DNA of 64,000 nt, from contig NZ_CP119967.1 in the NCBI RefSeq assembly GCF_029543085.1, forward strand, positions 2,630,501 through 2,694,500, in the 5' to 3' direction. Made by a program: the position numbers and the translations under genes. Position 1 is the first letter of the stretch. Every line of letters starts with the position of its first letter. This document shows positions 9,595 to 18,071 of the stretch, piece after piece. The notes under the pieces were generated by a model that did no database searches, was not told the DNA's origin, and worked only from the letters and a program-made list of their open reading frames with translations. This DNA is from Pseudomonas sp. A34-9 (GTDB lineage: Bacteria; Pseudomonadota; Gammaproteobacteria; Pseudomonadales; Pseudomonadaceae).

Positions 9595-10254
9595 TCAGGC
9601 GGCTGCGGTGGCGTTTGCCTGAATTGCGCAAGTCGCCGGTTGCTCGGCCAGCGGCACAAACGTGCGGCGGTCGGCGGACAGCGCATCGATCGAACCGGTC
9701 TCGATGTCATACACCCAGCCATGCAGATTCAGCAGGCCTTTCTCCTGGGCCAGACGCACGCTCGGGTGGGTCTGAATGTTCGCCAGTTGCGCGATCACGT
9801 TCTCGCGCACCATCGAACTCAACTTCGCCGCGTCATTGGCATGCGGCCGCGACTCGTTAACCACTTTCGCCGACTCGGCATGCTGCAACCAGCCGCTGAC
9901 GGCGGGCAGGTGATCCATGCATTTACACTGGGCGATCGCAGTCATCGCGCCGCAGTCAGAATGCCCGCAGATCACAATGTCGGTCACCCCAAGCACCGCC
10001 ACCGCGTACTCCACCGTCGCCGAAACCCCGCCCGGATGCGGGCTGTAGGACGGCACGATATTGCCGGCATTGCGGATCACGAACAGCTCGCCGGGTTCCT
10101 GCTGGGTCAGCAGTTCCGGCACGACACGGCTGTCGGAACAGGTGATGAACAAGGTGCCGGGCTGTTGCGTGGTCGCCAGGTGTTTGAACAGTTCGGTGCG
10201 TTGCGGAAACGCTTCGTTCTGGAATTTCAGGAAGCCATCAATCAGGTTTTTCAT
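9595..10254 (-). CDS. cynT: Beta-class carbonic anhydrase of the cyanate locus
   Basis: The 219-residue protein has zinc ligands C39 (TCSDSRV), H98 and C101 (CGHSDCGAM) and the D41-R43 dyad of beta carbonic anhydrases. In cyanate metabolism CynT retains bicarbonate, the co-substrate of cyanase, by rehydrating released CO2. It is the last gene of a minus-strand set cynS - DUF2790 gene - cynT, which supports the cyn assignment over a housekeeping anhydrase. Confidence 0.88.
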   Translation of the reverse strand: MKNLIDGFLKFQNEAFPQRTELFKHLATTQQPGTLFITCSDSRVVPELLTQQEPGELFVIRNAGNIVPSYSPHPGGVSATVEYAVAVLGVTDIVICGHSDCGAMTAIAQCKCMDHLPAVSGWLQHAESAKVVNESRPHANDAAKLSSMVRENVIAQLANIQTHPSVRLAQEKGLLNLHGWVYDIETGSIDALSADRRTFVPLAEQPATCAIQANATAAA

Positions 10255-10266
10255 GGTGTTGTCCTC

Positions 10267-10503
10267 TTAGTTCGAGCAACCGCTGCCGAATTCGCTGTAT
10301 TGAAGAATGTGTTTGCGGCCGTGGCTGTCCAGATACGTCATCTCGACCGGAACCACGCCACACACATCGGCAACCGGGGTAATGCTCAGCACCTGGGTGA
10401 TATCCAGTTGCATGCCGTAGCGGTAGGCGACGGCCTCGTCAGCGGCAAATGCCGGGACGGAAAAACCGCCGAGCAGGGCCAGAATCAACAGAATTTTTTG
10501 CAT
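10267..10503 (-). CDS. Secreted DUF2790-family protein inside the cyn locus
   Basis: A 78-residue protein with a signal peptide (about 1-20, cut after AFAA) and a mature domain YRYGMQLDITQVLSI..CGVVPVEMTYLDSHG typical of the small Pseudomonas DUF2790 family. Two cysteines (about C48 and C76) could form a disulfide. The family has no established function. It is 12 bases upstream of cynT and about 80 bases downstream of cynS in the same orientation, so probably in the same transcript. Confidence 0.72.
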   Translation of the reverse strand: MQKILLILALLGGFSVPAFAADEAVAYRYGMQLDITQVLSITPVADVCGVVPVEMTYLDSHGRKHILQYSEFGSGCSN

Positions 10504-10584
10504 GGGGCAGCCTCCAGATGCGGTTGGTGACGGGTAGCCATAGGAGAGGGGTTGGCCCGCACGCAGGCTGCGGGCCGGAGCGGA

Positions 10585-11052
10585 TCAGAACGGACGCAGA
10601 GGTAGGAACTTGCCGTCGAGGGTGACCACGGCGCGGGAGCCGCCTTCCGGGTCTTCGACTTTCTTGATGTCGAGTTTGAAGTTGATCGCGCTGATGATGC
10701 CGTCGCCGAACTGTTCGTGAACCAAGGCTTTGAGGGTGGTGCCGTAAATCTGGATCATCTCGTGGAAGCGGTAGATGGTCGGGTCGGTCGGCACACCGCT
10801 GAGGCTGCCACGCAGCGGGATGATCTGCATCGCCGCGACGTCTTCAACCGACAGTTCAAGCTTGTCGCCAACCACTTGGGCGGCGGTTTCCGGCAGCGGG
10901 TGCTGGCCGAGCAGGGCGGCGGTCACGAAAGCCAGGCTCAGGCCGGTGCCGTCGGCAAGATCCTGCCACGACAGATCTTTGCGTGCCTTGGCATCGAGAA
11001 CGCGGGTGGTCAGGGCCAGGCTGGTGTCGTTGTAGGCGTGGGACTGTTGCAT
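10585..11052 (-). CDS. cynS: Cyanate hydratase (cyanase)
   Basis: Catalyses cyanate plus bicarbonate to ammonia and CO2 (via carbamate). The 155-residue length is exact for the family. The catalytic triad is visible as R95 and E98 ([11 protein letters not shown]) and S121 (GIISAINF), matching R96, E99 and S122 of the E. coli enzyme. The N-terminal half is the DNA-binding-like helical domain, the C-terminal half the catalytic decamer-forming domain. First gene of the minus-strand cyn unit, divergent from cynR. Confidence 0.95.
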   Translation of the reverse strand: MQQSHAYNDTSLALTTRVLDAKARKDLSWQDLADGTGLSLAFVTAALLGQHPLPETAAQVVGDKLELSVEDVAAMQIIPLRGSLSGVPTDPTIYRFHEMIQIYGTTLKALVHEQFGDGIISAINFKLDIKKVEDPEGGSRAVVTLDGKFLPLRPF

Positions 11053-11173
11053 GGTGTCACTCCTTTCAGGGATTGGCTTGCTGTGTGGGATTGATCTTCT
11101 GCCGATTCATCCATAGCGTCCAAGACCGATATACAATGCCTTACATAAGCCCTGCCTATAGATGGTGTTTCCC

Positions 11174-12061
11174 ATGCTGCTGCGACATTTGCGTTATTTG
11201 CTGGCCGTTGCCGATCACGGCGGCTTCACCCGTGCCGCCGAGGCACTGCACGTGTCGCAGCCGACCCTGTCGCAACAGATCCGCCAACTGGAAGAAACCC
11301 TTGGGGTGAACCTGTTTGATCGCACCTCGCGTACGGTCAAACCGACGGACGCCGGCGCGGCCTACATCGAATGCGCGCGACGGGTGCTGGTGGAGCTGGA
11401 GGCGGGCAAGCGCGCATTGCATGACGTGAAGGATCTGTCTCGCGGGAGGTTGCGCCTGGCGATGACGCCGACGTTCATGGCGTATCTGGTCGGGCCGTTG
11501 GTGCGTGACTTTGCCGCGCGCTATCCGGGGATTCATTTGCAGATTTTCGAGCTGTCGATGGATGACATCGAGGCGGGGTTGGCGGATGACTCGCTGGATA
11601 TCGCGATTGCGTTTACGCCGGTGCGCAGTCCTGATATCGAGTGTATTCCGGCGTTTACCGAGACGTTGGGGATCATGGTCGGGCGCGAGCATCCGCTGTA
11701 TGACAGCAACTCGGTACTGACGCCGGGTGATATCGCTTCGCTGGACTTTGCCTTGTTGGCGCCGGACTTCATCACGCGGTTATCGGTGGACGAGTATTTC
11801 CGCCAACACGGGATTACGCCGCAGGTGCGGATCGAGGTGAATTCGGTCAGCACCTTGCTGGAAGTGGTGCGTCATGCGCCGCTGGCGACGATGCTGCCGC
11901 AGGCGATTGCGACGCAGGATCGCGCGTTGCGCAGGCTACGAGTAGAGAGTGAAGCGCCGCAGCGTGGGGCGGCGGTGTTGCGGCGGCGCAATAATTATCA
12001 CAGTGCGGCGGCGGTGGCGTTTGTGGAATTGGTGTTGGGCATGGGAAGCCCCTCAACCTAA
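11174..12061 (+). CDS. cynR: LysR-type regulator CynR
   Basis: A 295-residue LysR regulator with N-terminal helix-turn-helix (GGFTRAAEALHVSQPTLSQQIRQLE) and a C-terminal effector domain (about 90-290). It is transcribed away from cynS across about 120 bases, the standard layout for CynR control of cyanase genes with cyanate as inducer. An upstream in-frame ATG at 11162 would add only four residues; I chose 11174 because MLLRHLRYLLAVADHG matches the usual CynR start. Confidence 0.88.
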   Translation: MLLRHLRYLLAVADHGGFTRAAEALHVSQPTLSQQIRQLEETLGVNLFDRTSRTVKPTDAGAAYIECARRVLVELEAGKRALHDVKDLSRGRLRLAMTPTFMAYLVGPLVRDFAARYPGIHLQIFELSMDDIEAGLADDSLDIAIAFTPVRSPDIECIPAFTETLGIMVGREHPLYDSNSVLTPGDIASLDFALLAPDFITRLSVDEYFRQHGITPQVRIEVNSVSTLLEVVRHAPLATMLPQAIATQDRALRRLRVESEAPQRGAAVLRRRNNYHSAAAVAFVELVLGMGSPST

Positions 12062-12240
12062 CCCTCCCGAAACGTCGGACCGCCCGGAGGGAGAGGGGAC
12101 TGACCGAGGGATATTGGAGTAATACGCCGACCTGAGAGTGTTTTGCTGAATCCATATTCAGCTCGGTGTTCCGGGTTGACGGATGGCTTGAGATCACTCG
12201 GTCGGCTCCCTCTCCCTCGGGAGAGGGCTGGGGTGAGGGG
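12049..12240. repeat. Long imperfect palindromic element, copy 1 (about 190 bp)
   Basis: The element begins CCCCTCAACCTAACCCTC and ends GGGAGAGGGCTGGGGTGAGG, with a second nested dyad (GACTGACCGAGGGATATTGG against the CGGTCGGCTCCCTCTCCC side). It overlaps the last codons of cynR. A second copy of the same architecture is at 17366. Confidence 0.8.
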
Positions 12241-12278
12241 CTACAATTCCAGTCACGCCAAATCAATGCAAGCGAACA

Positions 12279-12314
12279 AAAAAAGGCCTGCTTCCTTTAA
12301 GGAAGCAGGCCTTT
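12279..12314. terminator. Strong bidirectional terminator
   Basis: AAAGGCCTGCTTCC, loop TTTAA, GGAAGCAGGCCTTT: a long perfect stem with A and T tracts on both sides. It serves both cynR and the convergent small gene ending at 12334. Confidence 0.88.
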
Positions 12315-12333
12315 CAATTATTTAATTACTAAC

Positions 12334-12663
12334 TCAGCAGAACCGATCAATCACCCGAACTTCGTTGTTGTTCTGCATCGAATCCCACGCCTGTTTCAGC
12401 GTTTGCAGAACATTACCGATGAAGTCCTTGTCGGCCGCGGCTTTCTTGCCAACATAACCGTGGCCGCGGCGGTACATCTTCAGGCGGGCCAGCAGGTTCT
12501 GATGGTTGCGGTCGAACTCTTCTTCGCCAGCATGAGGCGCCAGGCAGTCAATATGCACCTGCCCCGACTTGCTGATCCACAGAATATGGCTGTCGTGGCT
12601 GTCTTTCTGCGCAGCGAACATACGAGCCAGTTCTTCGATAGTAGGTTGATTGTTCAGATTCAT
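12334..12663 (-). CDS. Conserved hypothetical protein, 109 aa
   Basis: Starts MNLNNQPTIEELARMFAAQK after a good AAGGGG ribosome site. It is a soluble, charged alpha/beta protein with no signal peptide, membrane segment or recognised motif. The middle (SHILWISKSGQVHIDCLAP) looks like a beta meander and the C-terminal half is helical. I do not recognise the family; codon usage is ordinary for the genome. Confidence 0.65.
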   Translation of the reverse strand: MNLNNQPTIEELARMFAAQKDSHDSHILWISKSGQVHIDCLAPHAGEEEFDRNHQNLLARLKMYRRGHGYVGKKAAADKDFIGNVLQTLKQAWDSMQNNNEVRVIDRFC

Positions 12664-13173
12664 AATGTTGCCCCTTGACCAGTCTGGTGATCTTTCAAAG
12701 TTGATTCGCTAATACAGGTAGCCCATCGGTTAGTTGATCCCTGGCACCGAAACCAGGACGTCAGCGCTCGCCCGTGTGAAGTACGGGGTCGTGCATCTGT
12801 TGCATGTAGTCGTGTTGAATAACTGCTACGCAATAGCGTCACAACGAGGAGAAGCAGCGAAAACCGGGAGGCTCCTTGACGACCTTTACAGTGTCGACCA
12901 CAAGCATCTTGAGAATTTTCGCCAGCGCTTCTCGTCCTTGTACTGGACGTTCAGGCCAGGTCAGCTTCTTCAATCTGCCTTGTGGGCAGCGTGTATCCGG
13001 AAAAAACAACTCGGCGGTCAGACGAGTTTGCTCAAGCGTGTTACCCATGTTCCCGATCGGGGAACGTCTTCATCATGCAAAAGCAAAACGACGCCGTCAA
13101 CGGTTTTGTAGTGATTATTTTTGAGCACTACATATTGTCGGACAAAGCTGTTTTGGAATGAGAAAGAATCCGT
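12664..13173. other. Gene-poor 510-bp stretch
   Basis: No confident gene. It contains one small minus-strand frame (12839-13048) and, directly upstream of that frame's ATG, an inverted repeat GTTCCCgatcgGGGAAC at 13049-13065. Otherwise I see nothing. Confidence 0.5.
12839..13048 (-). CDS. Possible small protein, 69 aa (doubtful)
   Basis: The frame MGNTLEQTRLTAELFFPDTR ... has plausible composition (ALAKILKMLVVDTVKVV helix) and no frame problems, but no strong ribosome site is visible. The inverted repeat at 13049-13065 abuts the start codon and could be an operator or stem. I do not recognise it. Confidence 0.3.
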   Translation of the reverse strand: MGNTLEQTRLTAELFFPDTRCPQGRLKKLTWPERPVQGREALAKILKMLVVDTVKVVKEPPGFRCFSSL

Positions 13174-13677
13174 TCAGGCAACGGAAAACGGCGTGCGCAG
13201 GCGGTAGAACGTGCACGGATAGCCGTCCACTTCGCGCTGCTGGCGGGTGAAGTCGCCGCCGCTCAATTCAGGGATGAGCCCGGCCCAGAAGCGTTGCGCA
13301 GGCAGGTTGGCGTCGATGTGGAAAATTTGCCATTGACCGCCGATCCGGCTCAAGAGGGCAGAGATGACAAACTGCGCGACGCCTTGGCCACGAAAGCGCC
13401 GGGCGATGAAGAAATTACCGATGTTATGGTCGGCTCCGGCGATATGGATTTCGCTATCGACGGTGACGAAACCGGCAAGTTCGCCGTCGACGCGAATCAG
13501 GAACGGTCGAGTGGCCGGTTGGCGCCAGTAGTCGGTTTTCGGCTGTATGGAGAAGAAACCGTGATCAGCCAGCTTCAGCGGCAGCCATTCGCTGAAGTCA
13601 TACATGTAGAACTGCATGAGGTTTTCGATGATCTCCAGTTCATCGCGCGGGGCGGAGTGCAGTTCGATATTGGCCAT
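13174..13677 (-). CDS. GNAT-family N-acetyltransferase
   Basis: A 167-residue single-domain acetyltransferase. The acetyl-CoA pyrophosphate loop is ARRFRGQGVAQFV (about residues 92-104), preceded by the beta-strand pair VDGELAGFVTVDSE and NIGNFFIARR. The C-terminal half (HIDANLPAQRFWAGLIPE) is typical of GNAT beta5/alpha4. Substrate unknown. It sits downstream of topB on the same strand with about 50 bases between. Confidence 0.75.
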   Translation of the reverse strand: MANIELHSAPRDELEIIENLMQFYMYDFSEWLPLKLADHGFFSIQPKTDYWRQPATRPFLIRVDGELAGFVTVDSEIHIAGADHNIGNFFIARRFRGQGVAQFVISALLSRIGGQWQIFHIDANLPAQRFWAGLIPELSGGDFTRQQREVDGYPCTFYRLRTPFSVA

Positions 13678-13725
13678 GCGCCGGGTTCCTGAAAGTGATG
13701 AGCCTTGCAGAAACAGTAGCGGGTT

Positions 13726-15669
13726 TTATTTGGCAGCTGGTTTCGCCGTGCGTTTGGTGGTGCCTGTGGTTTTGCTGCGCGTCGATTTACGTTTCTTCTT
13801 CCACGGTGCCGCCGCTTTACCGGCCGGTGGCGGGCCGCTGATGGTCAGGTTGAGGCTGGAACAGCGCGTCACTTGCTTGCTCATCCACGCCGCTTGTTTG
13901 GTGACGAATTCTTCCAGACTCATTTCGCCGCTTTGCACCATGTCCAGCGCCTGCTCCCAGATCGCCGTGGTGCCGGGATCGGCAATCGCGCGGGGCACCG
14001 CATCGATCAGGCTGAACGCGGCCGGGGTGGCGGCGAGGGCCTTGCCGTTTTTCACCAGATAGCCACGATCCAGCAACCCCTGAATGATCGACGCGCGGGT
14101 GGCCTCGGTGCCGATCCCGGTGGTGTCCTTGAGCTTCTGTTTGAGCAGCGGATCTTCCACCAGTTTGGCGACGTTTTTCATCGCCTTGATCAGATCGCCC
14201 TCGGTGTAAGGTTTGGGCGGTTGCGTCCATAGATCCTTGAGCTTCACAGCGGCGATGGCGCATTCGACACCCTGGCTCAGGGCCGGCAAGGTTTGCGGCG
14301 CGGGTGCTTCGCGGCCCTTGGCCGGTGCCAGTGCCTCGGGCAGTGCGCGTTTCCAGCCCGGCTCGATGATCTGCTTGCCGACCGCACGCAAGGCTTCGCC
14401 GGCGCAATCGAAATCGGCCTGGGTGCGATCGTATTCATGATTGGGCAGGAACTGCGCCAGATAGCGTGCGCGGATCAGCGTGTACACCGAGCGGTGCTTG
14501 CCGCTCAAGCGATCAAGGTTCTTCGCCGCAGCGGTGGGGATAATGCCGTGGTGAGCGCTGACCTTGGCATCGTTCCATGCCCGGGATTTGCGTTGCGGCT
14601 CCAGAAACCCGTTGAGCGCCTCAAGGCCCGGATCGGCCTGCCGCAATGCCGCAAGAATCCCCGGCGCCTCGCTGTGCTGGCTTAGCGGCAGGTAGCCGCA
14701 ATCGCTGCGTGGGTAGGTGATGACCTTGTAGGTTTCGTAGAGCGCCTGGGCGATGTCGAGGGTTTCCTGCGCGCCGAGGCCGAGTTTCTTCGAGCAGACT
14801 TCCTGCAAGGTGCCGAGATCGAAGGGCAGGGGCGCCACTTCGCGCATGCGCTCGGTTTTCAGCTTGACCACCCGGGCACTGGCAGCGCCGCTGATCGCCG
14901 CCGCCGCTTGCTGGGCCAGCGCCTGATTGAGGCAGCGTTCCTGATCATCACAGGCATCCGACGGCGCGCGCCATTGCGCGGTAAACGGGATGCCGTTGTG
15001 CAGCAAATCGACGTCGATCGCCCAGAATGGCACCGGCACGAAATCGGCGATGCTGCGATCGCGATCGACCACCAGCCGCAAGGTTGGCGTCTGTACGCGG
15101 CCGACCGGCAACACGCCTTGATAACCCGATTGACGTCCCAGCAGCGTAAACAGCCGGCTCATGTTCATGCCGATCAGCCAATCCGCCCGCGAACGGCCCA
15201 GCGCCGAGTGATACAGGCTGAACGTCTCGGCCCCCGGTTTCAGGGCGGCCAGGGCCTTGCGGATCGAGGCTTCGTCCAGCGCCGACAGCCACAATCGGCG
15301 GATCGGCCCGCGATAACGACAATGCTCGACCAGTTCCCGGGCGATCATCTCGCCCTCACGGTCGGCGTCGGTGGCGATGATCAGTTCGCTGGCTTCGCCA
15401 AGCAGGCGCTTGACCGCTTTGTACTGGCTGGCCGTGCGCGGTTTGACGGTCATTTTCCACTTGTCCGGGATGATCGGCAGATCGGCCAGCACCCAGCGCT
15501 TGTAGCGTGCGTCGTAGGCATCCGGTGGCGCGGTTTCGAGCAAGTGGCCGATGCACCAGGTCACCGTGACGTCCGTTCCCAGCCAGCAGCCGTCGCCCCG
15601 ACGCCTGGCGCCGAGCACGGCCGCAATGTCTTTGGCCTGGGAGGGTTTTTCACAGAGGTACAGCCGCAT
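13726..15669 (-). CDS. topB: DNA topoisomerase III (type IA)
   Basis: A type IA topoisomerase of about 647 residues: Toprim domain with acidic motif DADREGE (about 101-107), active-site tyrosine near 319 in KVITYPRSD, and the decatenation-type organisation of TopB. The C-terminal tail is lysine/arginine/threonine rich (KKKRKSTRSKTTGTTKR), a DNA-binding tail. I start at MRLYLCEKPSQ (15669), the family N-terminus, rather than three codons upstream. A LexA-type box lies about 70 bases upstream. Confidence 0.93.
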   Translation of the reverse strand: MRLYLCEKPSQAKDIAAVLGARRRGDGCWLGTDVTVTWCIGHLLETAPPDAYDARYKRWVLADLPIIPDKWKMTVKPRTASQYKAVKRLLGEASELIIATDADREGEMIARELVEHCRYRGPIRRLWLSALDEASIRKALAALKPGAETFSLYHSALGRSRADWLIGMNMSRLFTLLGRQSGYQGVLPVGRVQTPTLRLVVDRDRSIADFVPVPFWAIDVDLLHNGIPFTAQWRAPSDACDDQERCLNQALAQQAAAAISGAASARVVKLKTERMREVAPLPFDLGTLQEVCSKKLGLGAQETLDIAQALYETYKVITYPRSDCGYLPLSQHSEAPGILAALRQADPGLEALNGFLEPQRKSRAWNDAKVSAHHGIIPTAAAKNLDRLSGKHRSVYTLIRARYLAQFLPNHEYDRTQADFDCAGEALRAVGKQIIEPGWKRALPEALAPAKGREAPAPQTLPALSQGVECAIAAVKLKDLWTQPPKPYTEGDLIKAMKNVAKLVEDPLLKQKLKDTTGIGTEATRASIIQGLLDRGYLVKNGKALAATPAAFSLIDAVPRAIADPGTTAIWEQALDMVQSGEMSLEEFVTKQAAWMSKQVTRCSSLNLTISGPPPAGKAAAPWKKKRKSTRSKTTGTTKRTAKPAAK

Positions 15670-15741
15670 AACCACCATCGTCGATCAAGGTCGGAACAGG
15701 TGCACAGAATGGCCGGACTTGGCCTCAGGGGCAACTTTTAT

Positions 15742-15757
15742 CTGTATGGATATACAG
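15742..15757. promoter_or_regulatory. LexA (SOS) box upstream of topB
   Basis: CTGTATGGATATACAG is a full CTGT-N8-ACAG match to the gammaproteobacterial LexA operator, flanked by TTTAT and ATAAA that extend the dyad. It is 73 bases from the topB start and about 190 bases from the serralysin gene on the other strand, so topB is the likelier target. Confidence 0.7.
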
Positions 15758-15947
15758 ATAAAAAACATTACAGCACGTGACGGGTAATACCGGGACGCAG
15801 GCCCGGCTATCGAGAAATTGATTAGCGCCCGGTTGGCGCGTGTGTCAGGTTTTTCGCCGATTCAAAACACGCGAGTGACAGGACGATCTCGCCAGAAGAT
15901 CGCCGTGGTCTGTCGACACTGACTACTCAGAAACAAGGAAGTCCACC

Positions 15948-17354
15948 ATGGCTCAAGCCAAATCCAACACCACCAGCGCCTTCGATCAAGTCGATACCTT
16001 CAGCCACCTGTATGACCGTGGCGTCGGGCTGGTCAACGGCAAACCTTCATTCACTGCCGATCAGGCCGCTGACGAAATCCTGCGCAAAGGCCTGTCGTGG
16101 GGCGACAAGAACGCTGATGGCAAGATCGACCTCAGCTATACCTTCCTGACCGAGAAACCGGCGAACTACAACGTCAAACTGGGCAACTTCAGCGAGTTCA
16201 GCGCCCAGCAAAAGGCGCAAGCCGTGCTGGCCATGCAGTCCTGGGCTGACGTCGCCAACGTCACGTTCACTGAAGGCAAGGGTGGCGATGGCCACATGAC
16301 CTTCGGCAACTACGATGTCAGCACCGGAGGCGCGGCATTCGCTTACCTGCCGAGCGGCGGCGGTTATGACGGCCAGTCGTGGTATCTGATCAACGATCAG
16401 TATCAAGTCAACAAAACCCCGGACACCAACAATTACGGGCGCCAGACGTTGACCCACGAGATCGGCCACACCCTCGGCCTGTCGCACCCGGGCGCCTACA
16501 ACGCCGGCAACGGCAACCCGACCTACAACGACGCAAAATATGCCGAAGACACTCGCGGCTACAGCCTGATGAGCTACTGGAGCGAAGCCAACACCGAGCA
16601 GAACTTCAGCAAGGACGGCAGTGGTGCGTACGCTTCGGCGCCATTGCTGGATGACATCGTCGCGGTGCAGAAACTGTATGGCGCCAACTACGCGACCCGC
16701 GCCGATGACACCACGTACGGGTTCAACTCCAACGCCGAGCGCGATTTCTACAGCGCCACTTCGGCGTCCTCCAAAGTCGTTTTCTCGGTGTGGGATGGCG
16801 GCGGTAATGACACGCTGGACTTCTCCGGCTTCAGCCAGAACCAGAAGATAAACCTCAATGAAGGCTCGTTCTCCGATGTCGGCGGCTTGGTCGGCAACGT
16901 CTCCATCGCTCACGGCGTGACCGTGGAAAATGCCATCGGCGGTTCAGGCAATGACCTGCTGATCGGCAACGCCGTTGCCAACGAACTGGTCGGCGGTGCC
17001 GGTAATGACATCATTTACGGTGGTGGCGGTGGCGATACCTTGTGGGGCGGTGCAGGCGCAGACACCTTTGTATTTGGCGCTGCCAGCGACTCGACCATGA
17101 CCGCGCCGGACTGGATCATGGATTTCACCAGCGGCCTGGACAAGATCGACCTGTCGGGGATCGCCGGTTTCGCCACGGGCGCGGCGTCGCTGAACTTTGT
17201 TAGCGGTTTCACCGGGCATGCGGGCGACGCGATCCTGACCTACTTCGCGCAAACCGATCAGACCAGCCTGATGGTTGATCTGACGGGGCAGGGTTCGGTG
17301 GACTTTGCTGTGGGTGTGGTGGGGCAAGCGGTGGCGACTGATATTGTTGCGTGA
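15948..17354 (+). CDS. Serralysin-family RTX metalloprotease (AprA-like)
   Basis: A 468-residue secreted zinc protease of the metzincin clan. The zinc site [12 protein letters not shown] is at 170-181 and the Met-turn SLMSYW at 206-211. The C-terminal half has calcium-binding nonapeptide repeats ([33 protein letters not shown]) and the beta-roll type I secretion region, ending hydrophobic (VATDIVA). There is no Sec signal, as expected for ABC-dependent (AprDEF-type) export. The usual neighbours, the Inh inhibitor and aprDEF, are absent. Ribosome site AAGGAAG precedes the ATG. Confidence 0.9.
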   Translation: MAQAKSNTTSAFDQVDTFSHLYDRGVGLVNGKPSFTADQAADEILRKGLSWGDKNADGKIDLSYTFLTEKPANYNVKLGNFSEFSAQQKAQAVLAMQSWADVANVTFTEGKGGDGHMTFGNYDVSTGGAAFAYLPSGGGYDGQSWYLINDQYQVNKTPDTNNYGRQTLTHEIGHTLGLSHPGAYNAGNGNPTYNDAKYAEDTRGYSLMSYWSEANTEQNFSKDGSGAYASAPLLDDIVAVQKLYGANYATRADDTTYGFNSNAERDFYSATSASSKVVFSVWDGGGNDTLDFSGFSQNQKINLNEGSFSDVGGLVGNVSIAHGVTVENAIGGSGNDLLIGNAVANELVGGAGNDIIYGGGGGDTLWGGAGADTFVFGAASDSTMTAPDWIMDFTSGLDKIDLSGIAGFATGAASLNFVSGFTGHAGDAILTYFAQTDQTSLMVDLTGQGSVDFAVGVVGQAVATDIVA

Positions 17355-17365
17355 TGCCTGAAAGC

Positions 17366-17546
17366 GGCCCTCACCCTAACCCTCTCCCAGTGGGAGAGGG
17401 GACCGATTGGGGGATATTGGCGAAATTCACCGACTTGAACGATTGGCTTTGAATCCATAATCGACTCGATTTTTCAGGTCGATGGATTTCGCCAGACAAC
17501 TCGGTCAGTTCCCTCTCCCTCCGGGAGAGGGCTGGGGTGAGGGGCC
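17366..17546. repeat. Long imperfect palindromic element, copy 2 (about 180 bp)
   Basis: It begins GGCCCTCACCCTAACCCTC and ends GAGGGCTGGGGTGAGGGGCC, with inner inverted arms around GACCGATTGGGGGATATTGG and the CTCGGTCAGTTCCCTCTCC side. Same design as 12049-12240, and again directly downstream of a gene end. Confidence 0.82.
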
Positions 17547-17648
17547 TTTGAGTTTAAAGAGCAGGGCCGTTCGGCTGTAAACCCACCCCAACCAGAACCG
17601 ATGGGCTATACCTGAACCGGTCTCTTCGCCGTCTTCAGGAGAAGCCCC

Positions 17649-18017
17649 ATGAAAAGCCCCGGACCCAGCCCCGTCATTGCTCTCGAACAACTTCCCGGCT
17701 GCCTGATAGTGAAATTTCACGGCATCCAGGTCGCCGCATCCTCCCACGTATTGATCCTCAACGAAGCCAACTACCCGCCGGTCTATTACGTCCCTCGCGA
17801 AGACATCGATGAAAAGTACTTCGCCCGCACCGATCACACCAGTTATTGCCCGTACAAGGGCGACGCTAACTACTTCAGCCTGCAAGTGCCGGGGCATGAA
17901 GGGGGGAATGCAGTGTGGACTTACGAGAATCCGAAAGTGTCAGTGGCGCCGATCCGCGACTATGTGGCGTTTTATCCGGATCAGGTGAAGTTTGAGGTGA
18001 TCAAGGCAGATGCCTGA
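17649..18017 (+). CDS. DUF427-family protein
   Basis: A 122-residue soluble protein with the DUF427 hallmark YYVPREDIDEKYFARTDHTSYCPYKGDANYF (given here as the span about 49-80) and the C-terminal PRDYVAFYP-like segment (IRDYVAFYPDQV). Function of the family is not established. Clear ribosome site (CAGGAGAAG) before the ATG. Single gene between the palindromic element and the convergent transporter. Confidence 0.8.
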   Translation: MKSPGPSPVIALEQLPGCLIVKFHGIQVAASSHVLILNEANYPPVYYVPREDIDEKYFARTDHTSYCPYKGDANYFSLQVPGHEGGNAVWTYENPKVSVAPIRDYVAFYPDQVKFEVIKADA

Positions 18018-18020
18018 GCA

Positions 18021-18053
18021 AAAAAACGGCGAGGGTAATAGCCCTCGCCGATT
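18021..18053 (-). terminator. Terminator of the MFS transporter gene
   Basis: CGGCGAGGGTAATAGCCCTCGCCG forms a strong stem. Read on the minus strand it is followed by a run of seven T, so it ends the transporter transcript; in the other direction the T tract is poor. Confidence 0.82.
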
Positions 18054-18071
18054 GATTTGTCTGCTTGAGTT

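Noticed and set aside
9595..10254. Housekeeping carbonic anhydrase
   Set aside because: Its position next to cynS on the same strand makes the cyanate-linked CynT role more likely, though a general role is not excluded.
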